Below are positions 29,128 through 36,796 of a stretch of DNA of 37,604 nt, piece after piece. Positions within the stretch are counted from its first letter, which is position 1. Every line of letters starts with the position of its first letter. Location of the stretch: assembly GCA_902612915.1 (NCBI GenBank), contig CACMFH010000010.1, positions 1 to 37,604 of the forward strand. The letters are read 5' to 3'. Position numbers and translations under genes: made by a program. This stretch comes from an uncultured SAR86 cluster bacterium. GTDB lineage: Bacteria > Pseudomonadota > Gammaproteobacteria > Magnimaribacterales > D2472. Below the pieces are notes generated by a model. That model made no database searches. It was not told the DNA's origin and worked only from the letters and a program-made list of their open reading frames with translations.

Positions 29128-30200
29128 TGTATGGATCTATGCTTAATTAAATTCTTGCCCTTTATTGTATTTGAGAGCTCTCCAACTAATTGACCACAAG
29201 CAGCATCAACACCATCTCCCCTCGTGACTCTTAATGTTGTAATAAATCCTTTTTCTATTAAATATTTTTTAAAAGATTTCATTGTACTTTCCTTTGATCG
29301 TCTGTAGTCAGAGCCATTAAAGCTGTTAAATGGTATTAAATTAATCTTGCATGAAACATTTGATAACAATACTGCTAGTTTTCTAGCATGATTAATTGAA
29401 TCATTTACTCCATCTATCATTATATATTCCATAGTAATATTTTTTTTTGATTCGAAGTGACTTAAATAATCCTTACAGGCTTTGATTAATTGTTTTATAG
29501 GATATTTTTTATTGATTGGGACTATTTCATCTCTTAATTTATCATCAGGCGCATGAAGTGATATTGCAAGTGAAACATCAATATCTCTTGATAGTTTATT
29601 AATCTTTGGAACTATTCCAGAAGTGCTGATAGTTATTCTTTTTCTAGAAAGTCCATATGAATTTTGATGTTTCATAATTTTAGCCGATTCTATAACAGCA
29701 TCATAATTTAGAAGAGGTTCCCCCATGCCCATAAAAACTACATTCGTAATTGGTTTATTGTTATTAAAGTTAGCTAACCACATTTGACCTATAATTTCAT
29801 CACTACTTAAATCTTGATCAAAACCCTGAGCTCCTGTTGCGCAAAAAGTACACTGCAAAGCACAACCTGCTTGTGATGAAACACATAACGTTCTTCTATT
29901 TTTTTCAGGGATTATGACCATTTCAATAATTGAACCTGAATCGAGTTTTATTAGATATTTTTTTGTGCCTTCATCAGAAATGTATTCTTTATAAATTTCG
30001 GGTGGTTTAATTATTGAGACAGAATTTAATTTCTTTCTTAGGTCTTTATTAAAATCTGTCATGTTGTCAAAATCTATGACGCCTTTTTGATGAATCCAGC
30101 TAAGCAATTGCTTTGCTCTATAATCGGGTTCACCTAGCTCAGAGAAAAAGCTTTTGAGCGACTCAAATGAGTAACCCAAAAGATTAATTTTTTTTGACAA
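29124..30200 (-). CDS. rlmN: Dual-specificity 23S rRNA/tRNA m2A methyltransferase
   Basis: RlmN is a radical-SAM enzyme that makes 2-methyladenosine at A2503 of 23S rRNA and A37 of some tRNAs. The radical-SAM cysteines are Cys113, Cys117 and Cys120 (GCALQCTFCATG), preceded by Cys106 (LCVSSQ). The methyl-carrying cysteine is Cys335 in GVDAACGQLVGE. Length is 358 aa. The start is a TTG at 30198-30200, one base after the ndk stop; no ATG lies near the conserved N-terminus KINLLGYSFESL, so translational coupling to ndk is likely. It needs a [4Fe-4S] cluster from the ISC genes just upstream. Confidence 0.96.
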   Translation of the reverse strand: MSKKINLLGYSFESLKSFFSELGEPDYRAKQLLSWIHQKGVIDFDNMTDFNKDLRKKLNSVSIIKPPEIYKEYISDEGTKKYLIKLDSGSIIEMVIIPEKNRRTLCVSSQAGCALQCTFCATGAQGFDQDLSSDEIIGQMWLANFNNNKPITNVVFMGMGEPLLNYDAVIESAKIMKHQNSYGLSRKRITISTSGIVPKINKLSRDIDVSLAISLHAPDDKLRDEIVPINKKYPIKQLIKACKDYLSHFESKKNITMEYIMIDGVNDSINHARKLAVLLSNVSCKINLIPFNSFNGSDYRRSKESTMKSFKKYLIEKGFITTLRVTRGDGVDAACGQLVGELSNTIKGKNLIKHRSIQ

Positions 30201-30201
30201 C

Positions 30202-30627
30202 TTATTTATTCAATATTTCTTCTGTATTAAAGAAATACTCAATCTCCCTTTTAGCACTTTCAACAGAGTCTGATCCATGAACAGCGTTTGCATCAATGCT
30301 ATTAGCAAAATCTGCTCTAATTGTTCCTGGAGCAGCTTCTTTAGGGTTAGTGCTACCCATCAAGTCTCTATTTTTTTGAACTGCATTTTCACCTTCTAAT
30401 ACTTGAACAAAAACTGGTCCTGAAGTCATGAATTTTTTTAGATCGTTAAAAAATGGTTTGCCTTCATGTTCAGCATAAAATCCCGATGCCATTTCATCTG
30501 ACAAATGAACTAATTTACCCGCAACAAGATAAAGATTGTTTTCTTCAAATCTTGATATTATTTTTCCAATTACATTTTTACCTACTGCATCTGGTTTAAT
30601 AATTGAAAGTGTTCTCTCGATTGACAT
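30202..30627 (-). CDS. ndk: Nucleoside-diphosphate kinase
   Basis: Ndk equilibrates nucleoside di- and triphosphates through a phosphohistidine, here His117 in [12 protein letters not shown]. The 141-aa protein shows [15 protein letters not shown] at the start and the [17 protein letters not shown] block, all typical. It starts with ATG at 30625-30627; an AGGG on the minus strand 8 bases upstream is a moderate ribosome-binding site. The 39-base gap after iscX contains a TATAAT, so ndk may have its own promoter as well as readthrough from isc. Ndk next to rlmN is conserved in gammaproteobacteria. Confidence 0.98.
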   Translation of the reverse strand: MSIERTLSIIKPDAVGKNVIGKIISRFEENNLYLVAGKLVHLSDEMASGFYAEHEGKPFFNDLKKFMTSGPVFVQVLEGENAVQKNRDLMGSTNPKEAAPGTIRADFANSIDANAVHGSDSVESAKREIEYFFNTEEILNK

Positions 30628-30647
30628 ATTAATATCCCTAAAAAATA

Positions 30648-30675
30648 ATTGACTATTATATTAAAGTTATTGACT
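30648..30675 (-). promoter_or_regulatory. Possible ndk promoter with flanking direct repeats
   Basis: On the minus strand AGTCAAT occurs twice (30669-30675 and 30648-30654), exactly 21 bases apart, and a perfect TATAAT (30655-30660) touches the second copy. No convincing -35 is seen. A two-turn spacing could place a dimeric activator or repressor on one DNA face. Evidence is only the pattern. Confidence 0.25.
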
Positions 30676-30870
30676 TTCTTCTATCCAATGCATTTGAATA
30701 GCTTCGAGAATTTTTTCATTAGATTTTTCAGGATCTCCTACAAAATTATCAAGGTTACAAATCTTTTTATGTAAATCAGGAAAGCTAATCCATTGAGGAT
30801 CCATGTCAGGAAATCTATCATTTAGCTCAATTGCTATATCTAGAACATCAAGCCAATCAAGATCTTGCAT
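30667..30870 (-). CDS. iscX: IscX (YfhJ), small iron-binding ISC accessory protein
   Basis: IscX is a small acidic protein that binds IscS and iron and modulates cluster assembly. The 67-aa sequence fits the family throughout: FPDMDPQWISFPDLHKKIC and SNEKILEAIQMHWIEE match the E. coli protein's conserved blocks, including the acidic binding surface. It overlaps the fdx stop by one base (TAATG). It is the last gene of the ISC operon proper, in the same terminal place as in E. coli. Confidence 0.96.
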   Translation of the reverse strand: MQDLDWLDVLDIAIELNDRFPDMDPQWISFPDLHKKICNLDNFVGDPEKSNEKILEAIQMHWIEESQ

Positions 30871-31211
30871 TAATGATCTTCCGATACCATATTGATGTTG
30901 TATTTAGGTAACTCTATTTCGATCTCCTCATTATCTGGAGGAACAGCTTGGCAACTTAACCTTGATGTTTGCTCTAAGCCCCAGGCCTTATCAAGCAAAT
31001 CTTCTTCTATATCACTTGCGTCTTCAAGTGTTTCAAAACCTTTTCTAACTATGCAATGACAAGTTGTGCATGCGGCTGACATCTCACACGCATGCTCGAT
31101 TTTGATATTATTTCTTAATGCTGCCTCACAAATTGTCTCTTTTGGTAAAGACTCTATTTCAGCACCATTGGGGCATATTTCCTCGTGAGGCCATATCTTT
31201 ATTTTAGCCAT
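30870..31211 (-). CDS. fdx: ISC [2Fe-2S] ferredoxin
   Basis: This adrenodoxin-type ferredoxin donates electrons during cluster assembly on IscU. The 113-aa protein has cluster cysteines Cys42, Cys48, Cys51 and Cys87, the same positions as in E. coli Fdx (CEMSAACTTCHC and LSCQAV). Its start lies 3 bases after the iscA stop. In E. coli, hscB and hscA stand between iscA and fdx; here they are missing and the two genes are adjacent. Confidence 0.97.
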   Translation of the reverse strand: MAKIKIWPHEEICPNGAEIESLPKETICEAALRNNIKIEHACEMSAACTTCHCIVRKGFETLEDASDIEEDLLDKAWGLEQTSRLSCQAVPPDNEEIEIELPKYNINMVSEDH

Positions 31212-31214
31212 AAT

Positions 31215-31556
31215 CTAAAGTGTAAAACTTTCGCCACAACCGCAAACAGCTTTTGCATTTGGGTTTATGAATTTAATACCTTGGTTAAGACCCTCATCAA
31301 CGTAATCAACCATACTGCCTTTCAAAAAAGAAAAGCTGTTTGAATCAATAAAAATTTTACAGCCGCCTTTCTCATAAGTTATAAAATCATCAATAATGTC
31401 ATCAACAAAATCAAAAGTGTATTCATAACCTGAACATCCTGCCTCTTTAATGCCTAATTTGATACCTATACCCTTTCCTCTTTCCTTTAATACTTTTGAA
31501 AAATGCTCAATCGCACTATCTGAAAAGTTTAGATCTGTGGAATTAAATGTTTCCAT
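31215..31556 (-). CDS. iscA: A-type Fe-S carrier protein IscA
   Basis: IscA is an A-type carrier that delivers iron or [4Fe-4S] clusters to targets. The 113-aa sequence contains the three invariant cysteines Cys41 (EAGCSGYEY), Cys105 and Cys107 (CGCGESF at the C-terminus). Operon position between iscU and fdx points to IscA rather than ErpA or SufA. It starts with ATG 7 bases after the iscU stop. The N-terminus is a few residues longer than E. coli IscA. Confidence 0.95.
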   Translation of the reverse strand: METFNSTDLNFSDSAIEHFSKVLKERGKGIGIKLGIKEAGCSGYEYTFDFVDDIIDDFITYEKGGCKIFIDSNSFSFLKGSMVDYVDEGLNQGIKFINPNAKAVCGCGESFTL

Positions 31557-31563
31557 AACTTAT

Positions 31564-31968
31564 TTATTGTTTTGCTTCGTAATCCTCAATTGCCTGCCTA
31601 ATTGAATCCTCTGCAAGGACAGAACAATGGATTTTTATTGGTGGTAACTCTAAAGCCTCAACAATTTCTACGTTCTTGATTGCTTTTGCTTCTTCTAGAG
31701 TCTTACCAATTAGCATTTCAACAAGTTCGCTTGATGATGCTATAGCAGATCCACAGCCATATGTTTTGAATTTCACATCCTTGATTACATGAGTATTGCC
31801 TTTTGGTTCACACTTGATTTGCAACTTCATAACATCACCACACGCTGGCGCTCCAACCATACCTGTTCCAACATTTGCATCTTTTGGATCAAATCTTCCT
31901 ACTTTAAATGCTTCAGGATTATTTAATGTATTTTCAAATTTTTCTACTACTTTTTTACTATATGCCAT
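31564..31968 (-). CDS. iscU: Fe-S cluster scaffold protein IscU
   Basis: IscU is the scaffold on which [2Fe-2S] clusters are built from IscS sulfur. Ligands are Cys43 and Asp45 (PACGDVM), Cys72 (YGCGSA), His114 and Cys115 (IHCSVLAED). The HscA-recognition motif, LPPVK in E. coli, reads LPPIK at 108-112, so the site for the chaperone survives although hscA is not in this operon. Length is 134 aa. A strong AGGAG lies 6 bases before the ATG, overlapping the iscS stop; it may allow high scaffold synthesis. Confidence 0.98.
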   Translation of the reverse strand: MAYSKKVVEKFENTLNNPEAFKVGRFDPKDANVGTGMVGAPACGDVMKLQIKCEPKGNTHVIKDVKFKTYGCGSAIASSSELVEMLIGKTLEEAKAIKNVEIVEALELPPIKIHCSVLAEDSIRQAIEDYEAKQ

Positions 31969-31973
31969 GCAGC

Positions 31974-31979
31974 TCTCCT
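31974..31979 (-). promoter_or_regulatory. Strong Shine-Dalgarno of iscU, overlapping the iscS stop
   Basis: On the minus strand TAGGAGAGCTGCATG joins the iscS stop codon TAG (31978-31980) to an AGGAGA ribosome-binding site, six bases before the iscU ATG. Few genes in this window have so clear a site, which suggests that IscU is made efficiently relative to its neighbours. Confidence 0.7.
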
Positions 31980-33198
31980 AATGTGCGTTCCATTCAACTG
32001 TATCTAAATCAATTCCATCAAGATGCATTTCCCAAAGCGGGGAAAGCTCTCTGAGTCTATGGACGACGTTGCCAAGAATATCTAATGTATTATTTACATC
32101 ATCATCACTTGTGAATCTTCCAAAAGAAAACCTTATTGAGCTGTGAGCTAATTCATCTTTTCTTCCTAAAGCCCTTAATACATATGAAGGCTCTAAGCTA
32201 GCTGATGTACATGCAGAGCCTGATGAAACTGCAATGTCTTTTAATCCCATTATTAGAGACTCCCCTTCAACAAAATTAAAACTTACATTTAAAATATTTG
32301 GAACTTTATTATTAAGATCACCATTAATATATACATGATCAATTTCTTTTACTTTATCTAAAAATTTTTCATGGTATTTAGAGATTTTTTTGTGATCTGC
32401 CTCCATTTCTTTACTAGCCAAGCGGAATGCTTCGCCCATGCCTACGATCTGATGAGTTGCTAGTGTTCCAGATCTCATGCCTCTTTCATGACCACCGCCA
32501 TGGATTAAAGCCTCAAGTCTAACTCTAGGTTTTCTTCTTACGTATAATGCGCCAACACCTTTTGGCCCATATGTTTTATGAGCAGAAAAGGACATAAGAT
32601 CAACTGACATTTTTTCTAGGTCAATAGCCACTTTACCTGTACTCTGGGCAGCATCAACATGAAAGAAAATTCCTTTATCTCTGGTAACATCACCAATCTT
32701 TGATATGTCATTGACAGTTCCAAGCTCATTATTAATATGCATAATTGAAACTAGGACAGTTGAATCCTTGATTGCGGCCTTTACTGCTTCTGGGCTTATG
32801 ACACCTTTATCATCTGGATCGAGATAAGTAACTTCGAAACCTTCTCTTTCCAGTTGCCTGCATGGATCTAAAACTGCTTTATGTTCAATCTTTGAGGTAA
32901 TAATGTGATTGCCCTTAGTCTTATAAAATCTAGCAACGCCTTTTATAGCCAAATTGTCTGCTTCTGTTGCACCAGACGTCCATACAACTTCTCTTGGATC
33001 ACAATTGACTAAATTTGCAACATGAGATCTTGCTTCTTCAACAGCTTCGTCAGCTTTCCATCCAAACCGATGTGAACGTGAAGCAGGATTTCCAAACTCT
33101 CCTTCAGGAGTCAAAAACTCCATCATTTTAGATGCTACTCTAGGGTCAACTGGGGTTGTTGATGCGTAGTCTAAATAAATTGTGGATTGTGTGCTCAT
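31978..33198 (-). CDS. iscS: Cysteine desulfurase IscS
   Basis: IscS is a PLP enzyme that takes sulfur from cysteine and passes it to IscU and to tRNA thiolation enzymes. PLP is bound by Lys208 ([12 protein letters not shown]), and the catalytic loop cysteine is Cys330 ([14 protein letters not shown]). The 406-aa length and the C-terminus ([17 protein letters not shown]) match group I IscS, not SufS. The gene abuts the iscR stop with no gap; a moderate AAGAGA lies about 10 bases before its ATG. Confidence 0.98.
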   Translation of the reverse strand: MSTQSTIYLDYASTTPVDPRVASKMMEFLTPEGEFGNPASRSHRFGWKADEAVEEARSHVANLVNCDPREVVWTSGATEADNLAIKGVARFYKTKGNHIITSKIEHKAVLDPCRQLEREGFEVTYLDPDDKGVISPEAVKAAIKDSTVLVSIMHINNELGTVNDISKIGDVTRDKGIFFHVDAAQSTGKVAIDLEKMSVDLMSFSAHKTYGPKGVGALYVRRKPRVRLEALIHGGGHERGMRSGTLATHQIVGMGEAFRLASKEMEADHKKISKYHEKFLDKVKEIDHVYINGDLNNKVPNILNVSFNFVEGESLIMGLKDIAVSSGSACTSASLEPSYVLRALGRKDELAHSSIRFSFGRFTSDDDVNNTLDILGNVVHRLRELSPLWEMHLDGIDLDTVEWNAH

Positions 33199-33633
33199 CT
33201 AATTTATCTCTTTAACTTTAATATATGGACTGTTATTAGTTTCTACAAGGCTCTCTATTGTTATTTTTTCTAAATAATCTTCAACAACGATATTTAACTC
33301 ATGCCATAAATCATGAGTACTGCACTTTTTACCATTATGACATGCAGAAGTTCCTGAACATTTAGTAGCATCAAGCACCTCATCAACGGCATGCATGACC
33401 TCTTTTATTGAAATACTTGATGGATCTTTAGCGTACAAATATCCACCGTTTCTTCCTCTTATACTCTTAACGATACCAGCAATCCTCAGCTTCCTGAATA
33501 TCTGCTCAAGATAAGTTAATTCAATATTTTGATTTGCTGAAATATCACTCAAAGAAACTGGTCCTGAGACCTGCAAAAAACTTAGTTCTGTAAGTGCGCT
33601 AACAGCATATCTACTTTTTGTAGTTAGTCTCAC
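33199..33633 (-). CDS. iscR: Iron-sulfur cluster regulator IscR (Rrf2 family)
   Basis: IscR senses Fe-S status with a [2Fe-2S] cluster and, in that form, represses the isc operon at type 1 sites. The 144-aa protein has the Rrf2 winged-helix domain ([17 protein letters not shown] start; [11 protein letters not shown] wing). The cluster ligands Cys92, Cys98, Cys104 and His107 sit at the same positions as in E. coli. The start is a GTG at 33631-33633; it fits the conserved family N-terminus, and no ribosome-binding site precedes it. The -10 element of its promoter ends just 7 bases before the GTG, so the mRNA is predicted to be leaderless. Confidence 0.97.
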   Translation of the reverse strand: MRLTTKSRYAVSALTELSFLQVSGPVSLSDISANQNIELTYLEQIFRKLRIAGIVKSIRGRNGGYLYAKDPSSISIKEVMHAVDEVLDATKCSGTSACHNGKKCSTHDLWHELNIVVEDYLEKITIESLVETNNSPYIKVKEIN

Positions 33634-33640
33634 GGAGTGA

Positions 33641-33668
33641 ATTATAAATACCTGACTAATTTAGTCAA
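33641..33668 (-). promoter_or_regulatory. Sigma70-type promoter of the isc operon
   Basis: On the minus strand a -35 of TTGACT (33663-33668) and a perfect -10 of TATAAT (33641-33646) are separated by 16 bases. It is the best promoter in the window. The -35 overlaps the purC stop codon. With a usual 6-7 base discriminator, transcription would start at about 33633-33634, that is at the iscR GTG. Confidence 0.85.
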
Positions 33669-33672
33669 GTTT
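33648..33672 (-). promoter_or_regulatory. IscR type 1 operator
   Basis: Read on the minus strand, these 25 bases match the published E. coli type 1 consensus (ATASYYGACTRWWWYAGTC, then RRSTAT) at 24 of 25 positions by hand alignment; the only mismatch is A for T at position 2. The core TTGACTAAATTAGTCAG is a near-palindrome. The site covers the -35 and spacer of the isc promoter, the geometry expected for repression by [2Fe-2S]-IscR. Confidence 0.9.
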
Positions 33673-34381
33673 CTATATTCATACCTAATCTGTCTGCAAC
33701 TTGGTGATATGATTCTACGACGTCACCTAAACCTTGCCTAAATCTATCCTTATCCATTTTTTTCAAAGTTTCTGAATCCCACAATCTACATCCATCGGGA
33801 GTGAATTCATCAGCAAGGAGTATTTTATCTTTGTAAAGACCATACTCAACTTTAAAATCAACCAATATAAGACCAGAATCAAGAAATAATTTTGACAATA
33901 TTTCATTAACTAAATATGTCTGTTTTTTCATTTCTTGTATATGCTCGTGACCGGCCCATCCAAATGAAATAATATGCTCATCATTAATTAAAGGATCGCC
34001 TAAATCATCATCTTTAAGGAAAAATTCAAATAATGGATTTTCTAGCACTAATCCATCTTCTGTTCCTAGTCTCTTACATATTGAGCCTGAAGCTCTATTT
34101 CGAATTACACACTCTATTGGAAACATATCCAATTTATAAACAAGTGAGTCTGTACTATCAATAACTTCAATTAGATGAGATTCAACTCCATTATCTTTTA
34201 GATGATTCATGATGAATGCATTGAATTGGTTATTAACAGCTCCCTTACCTAATAAAGCTTCTCTTTTTTTACCATCAAATGCAGAAGTATCGTCACTAAA
34301 ATGCATAATTAAATGATCCTCATTCTCAGTAGAGAACATGGATTTTGCTTTCCCTTTAGTTATTTCATTAATTTTTTTCAT
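33665..34381 (-). CDS. purC: Phosphoribosylaminoimidazole-succinocarboxamide synthase
   Basis: PurC makes SAICAR in de novo purine synthesis by ATP-dependent joining of CAIR and aspartate. The 238-aa length equals that of the E. coli short form. Signatures are KGKAKSMFST at the start, DDTSAFDGKKRE, IECVIRNRASGS, and LADEFTPDGCRLWD near the C-terminus. The start shares one base with the bamC stop. The dapA-bamC-purC order is as in E. coli. Its 3' end overlaps the isc promoter and IscR operator. Confidence 0.97.
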   Translation of the reverse strand: MKKINEITKGKAKSMFSTENEDHLIMHFSDDTSAFDGKKREALLGKGAVNNQFNAFIMNHLKDNGVESHLIEVIDSTDSLVYKLDMFPIECVIRNRASGSICKRLGTEDGLVLENPLFEFFLKDDDLGDPLINDEHIISFGWAGHEHIQEMKKQTYLVNEILSKLFLDSGLILVDFKVEYGLYKDKILLADEFTPDGCRLWDSETLKKMDKDRFRQGLGDVVESYHQVADRLGMNIET

Positions 34382-35364
34382 TAGCTTAAAGACTCATTTA
34401 TTTTTGATAAAAGTAATTCTGATTCTTCAATATTACCATTTTTTGATATCGCTCTTACATAAGATTTATTATTTTCTTGATTGATAGTTATTTCAAATTG
34501 AGAACTCTTTCCAAATTCATTATTTTGAGAATTATCACTTGAGCTTCTGCCTCCGAAAAGTCTAAATCTTCTCTCGTCTTTTTCTGCAAAACTCACATAG
34601 AATTTTCCATTACTTCTATCTCTATCATTTGTAACTATTTCAGCAGCGTTTAAAGCTTTACTAACAGATGACCAAGCACGATCAAAGTTTAAATCTAAAG
34701 AAATGACAGTCATTCCATTTTCAGTAAAAATTTTTGCTTTCTTCATTTCATTTAGATTTTGTGCCGCGAGAGATGTGCCAGTAAAATTCGATAAAGAATC
34801 TGCATAATAATCTATCATTTTTTCCATTTCCAATTGAACAAATTCGGGATCACTCTCAATATCGCCACTAATTTTGTTAATTTTGTAAAGAAATACTTCT
34901 GTTGATGCCTCCTTTATCCCATGCTCAACCCTCATTTGTATTTTTGATGATTGTGAAAAATCTATATCTATTTCTCCAGAAACTGGATCAGCTTTAATAA
35001 CATCATATTCGGATGTATCCCAATAATTTTTTGATATAGGCCATGAGGTAGAAGGAAGAGTTTCTATGTATATCCACATCAACTCTCCTAGTCTTCTGAG
35101 TTGAACAGAACTATCACCTGATGAAGAAAAAATTTGTCTTGGCTTAGGAACTTCCAATACGTTTTCTAAATTTGATGGGTCCCCGACTGGATAGTGGTTC
35201 TCAGTATCAGGAGAGTCTAAGTCACTTGGTATAGTTATATCAGATTCAATTTCTTCCTCCAAAAAGTCATATTTTTTTTCTGGAAAGTAACCATTGGGTC
35301 CTCCTATTATTGAACAGGACGCAACAAAAAATATTATTGGCAATAAAGTAAATAAATGTTTCAT
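34381..35364 (-). CDS. bamC: Outer-membrane assembly lipoprotein BamC (NlpB)
   Basis: BamC is an accessory lipoprotein of the BAM complex. The 327-aa protein has a lipoprotein signal peptide ending in VASC with acylated Cys17. A low-complexity acidic stretch follows (about 27-60), then two helix-grip domains typical of BamC (the second includes VISLDLNFDRAWSSVSKAL). Sequence conservation in this family is low; location between dapA and purC, as in E. coli, decides the call. The start overlaps the dapA stop as ATGA. Confidence 0.9.
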   Translation of the reverse strand: MKHLFTLLPIIFFVASCSIIGGPNGYFPEKKYDFLEEEIESDITIPSDLDSPDTENHYPVGDPSNLENVLEVPKPRQIFSSSGDSSVQLRRLGELMWIYIETLPSTSWPISKNYWDTSEYDVIKADPVSGEIDIDFSQSSKIQMRVEHGIKEASTEVFLYKINKISGDIESDPEFVQLEMEKMIDYYADSLSNFTGTSLAAQNLNEMKKAKIFTENGMTVISLDLNFDRAWSSVSKALNAAEIVTNDRDRSNGKFYVSFAEKDERRFRLFGGRSSSDNSQNNEFGKSSQFEITINQENNKSYVRAISKNGNIEESELLLSKINESLS

Positions 35365-36251
35365 ATTAATTTTAATTTTAACATCTCATTTATAATATCT
35401 TCTTGATAGATTTCATCAAGTTCTTCAAGTGGTAACCTAATAGATTTTTTTATTAAGTTCATTTTAAATAACATCCATTTTACTGGTATTGGATTTGATT
35501 CAATAAATAAAAGAGCATATAAATTTGAAAGAGTATTATCAATAATATTAGCTTCATCATGTTTTTTTTCTTCAACAAGTTTACATATCTCAGATATTTT
35601 TCTTGGTACAACATTCGCAGCCACTGAAATTACTCCATCGCCACCTTTTTGAATCATCTTTATAAATGAAGGGTCATCTCCTGAAAATAATTGAAAATTT
35701 TGGTTATTGGATGAAATGGCTATTAAATCATCAATTCTTTCTTTGGAATCAACAGCCTCTTTAATGCCGACAATATTATTATGAGTAGATAGAATCTCAA
35801 CTGTTTCAGGCAATATATCACATGCAGTTCTTGACGGTACATTGTATAAAATTTGTGGTATGTCGACCTCATTTGCAAGTTTTGTGTAATGACTTATAAG
35901 TCCTTTTTGAGTTGGTTTGTTGTAATATGGTGTAACAATTAAGGCAAAATCTGCTCCGTTTTGTTTTGACTCTTGAGTTAACTCTATTGCCTCTGAAGTG
36001 GAGTTAGCACCGGTTCCAGCTATTACAGGGACTCTTGAATTAACATGTTCTACTGTATGTTTAATAACTTCTAAATGTTCATCAACGTCTAGTGTAGCTG
36101 ACTCTCCAGTAGTGCCAACAGATACAATGCCATTTGTGCCTTGATTAATATGCCAATCTATAAGTTTTTCTAATGACTCATAGTCAACTTCGCCGCCCTC
36201 TTCCATCGGTGTAACTAATGCTACTAAACTACCTTTTAAAGCTTGCATCAT
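35361..36251 (-). CDS. dapA: 4-hydroxy-tetrahydrodipicolinate synthase
   Basis: DapA condenses pyruvate with aspartate semialdehyde, the first committed step to diaminopimelate and lysine. Counting from the first Met, the Schiff-base lysine is Lys164 (VGIKEAVDS), with Tyr136 (ILYNVPSRT), Arg141 and the GTTGES loop (residues 46-51) also in place. Two ATGs in a row (36249-36251 and 36246-36248) are possible starts, giving 296 or 295 aa; no strong ribosome-binding site separates them. It heads the dapA-bamC-purC run and is divergent from bcp across 62 AT-rich bases that should contain both promoters. Confidence 0.97.
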   Translation of the reverse strand: MMQALKGSLVALVTPMEEGGEVDYESLEKLIDWHINQGTNGIVSVGTTGESATLDVDEHLEVIKHTVEHVNSRVPVIAGTGANSTSEAIELTQESKQNGADFALIVTPYYNKPTQKGLISHYTKLANEVDIPQILYNVPSRTACDILPETVEILSTHNNIVGIKEAVDSKERIDDLIAISSNNQNFQLFSGDDPSFIKMIQKGGDGVISVAANVVPRKISEICKLVEEKKHDEANIIDNTLSNLYALLFIESNPIPVKWMLFKMNLIKKSIRLPLEELDEIYQEDIINEMLKLKLI

Positions 36252-36313
36252 TCTTAAAATAAGTAAAAAATACGACTATACACTATTTTATTTAAAATTT
36301 TTAAAAGGAAAAC

Positions 36314-36781
36314 ATGGAAAAACAACTTGAAGGAAAAAAATGTCCAAAATTTTCAGGAGATTGTACTGGAGATAAAAATTTATCGAATGATGATTTTATT
36401 GGAAAAAATATAGTTATTTATTTTTATCCAAAAGATAGTACGCCCGGCTGCACCACTGAAGGACAAGATTTTAGAGATAACTATAAAAGTTTTCAAAAAC
36501 TTAATACAGAAATTCTTGGAGTTTCAAGGGATAGCATAAAATCTCATGAAAATTTTAAACTAAAGCAGTCCTTTCCTTTTGACCTTTTATCTGATCCTGA
36601 GGAAAAAATGTGCAAATCTTTCGATGTTATTAAATTAAAATCTATGTACGGAAAGGAATACCTTGGCGTTGATAGGTCAACATTTTTAATATCTTCAGAT
36701 GGTAAAGTAGTTAAAGAATGGAGATCTGTTAAAGTTAATGGTCATGTTGAAGAAGTATTGGAAGAAGTTAAAAAACTTTAA
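36314..36781 (+). CDS. bcp: Bcp/PrxQ-type thiol peroxidase lacking the usual second cysteine
   Basis: Bcp reduces hydrogen and organic peroxides in the cytoplasm using thioredoxin. The 155-aa protein has the peroxiredoxin core YFYPKDSTPGCTTEG with peroxidatic Cys46. In many PrxQ proteins, including E. coli Bcp, a resolving cysteine lies five residues later; here that position is Gln51. Other cysteines are Cys10, Cys17 and Cys100, so resolution may use one of these or an outside thiol. An AAGGA a few bases before the ATG is a fair ribosome-binding site. It is divergent from dapA and convergent with perM, 15 bases apart. Confidence 0.93.
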   Translation: MEKQLEGKKCPKFSGDCTGDKNLSNDDFIGKNIVIYFYPKDSTPGCTTEGQDFRDNYKSFQKLNTEILGVSRDSIKSHENFKLKQSFPFDLLSDPEEKMCKSFDVIKLKSMYGKEYLGVDRSTFLISSDGKVVKEWRSVKVNGHVEEVLEEVKKL

Positions 36782-36796
36782 AGTATAAATTTCTAT

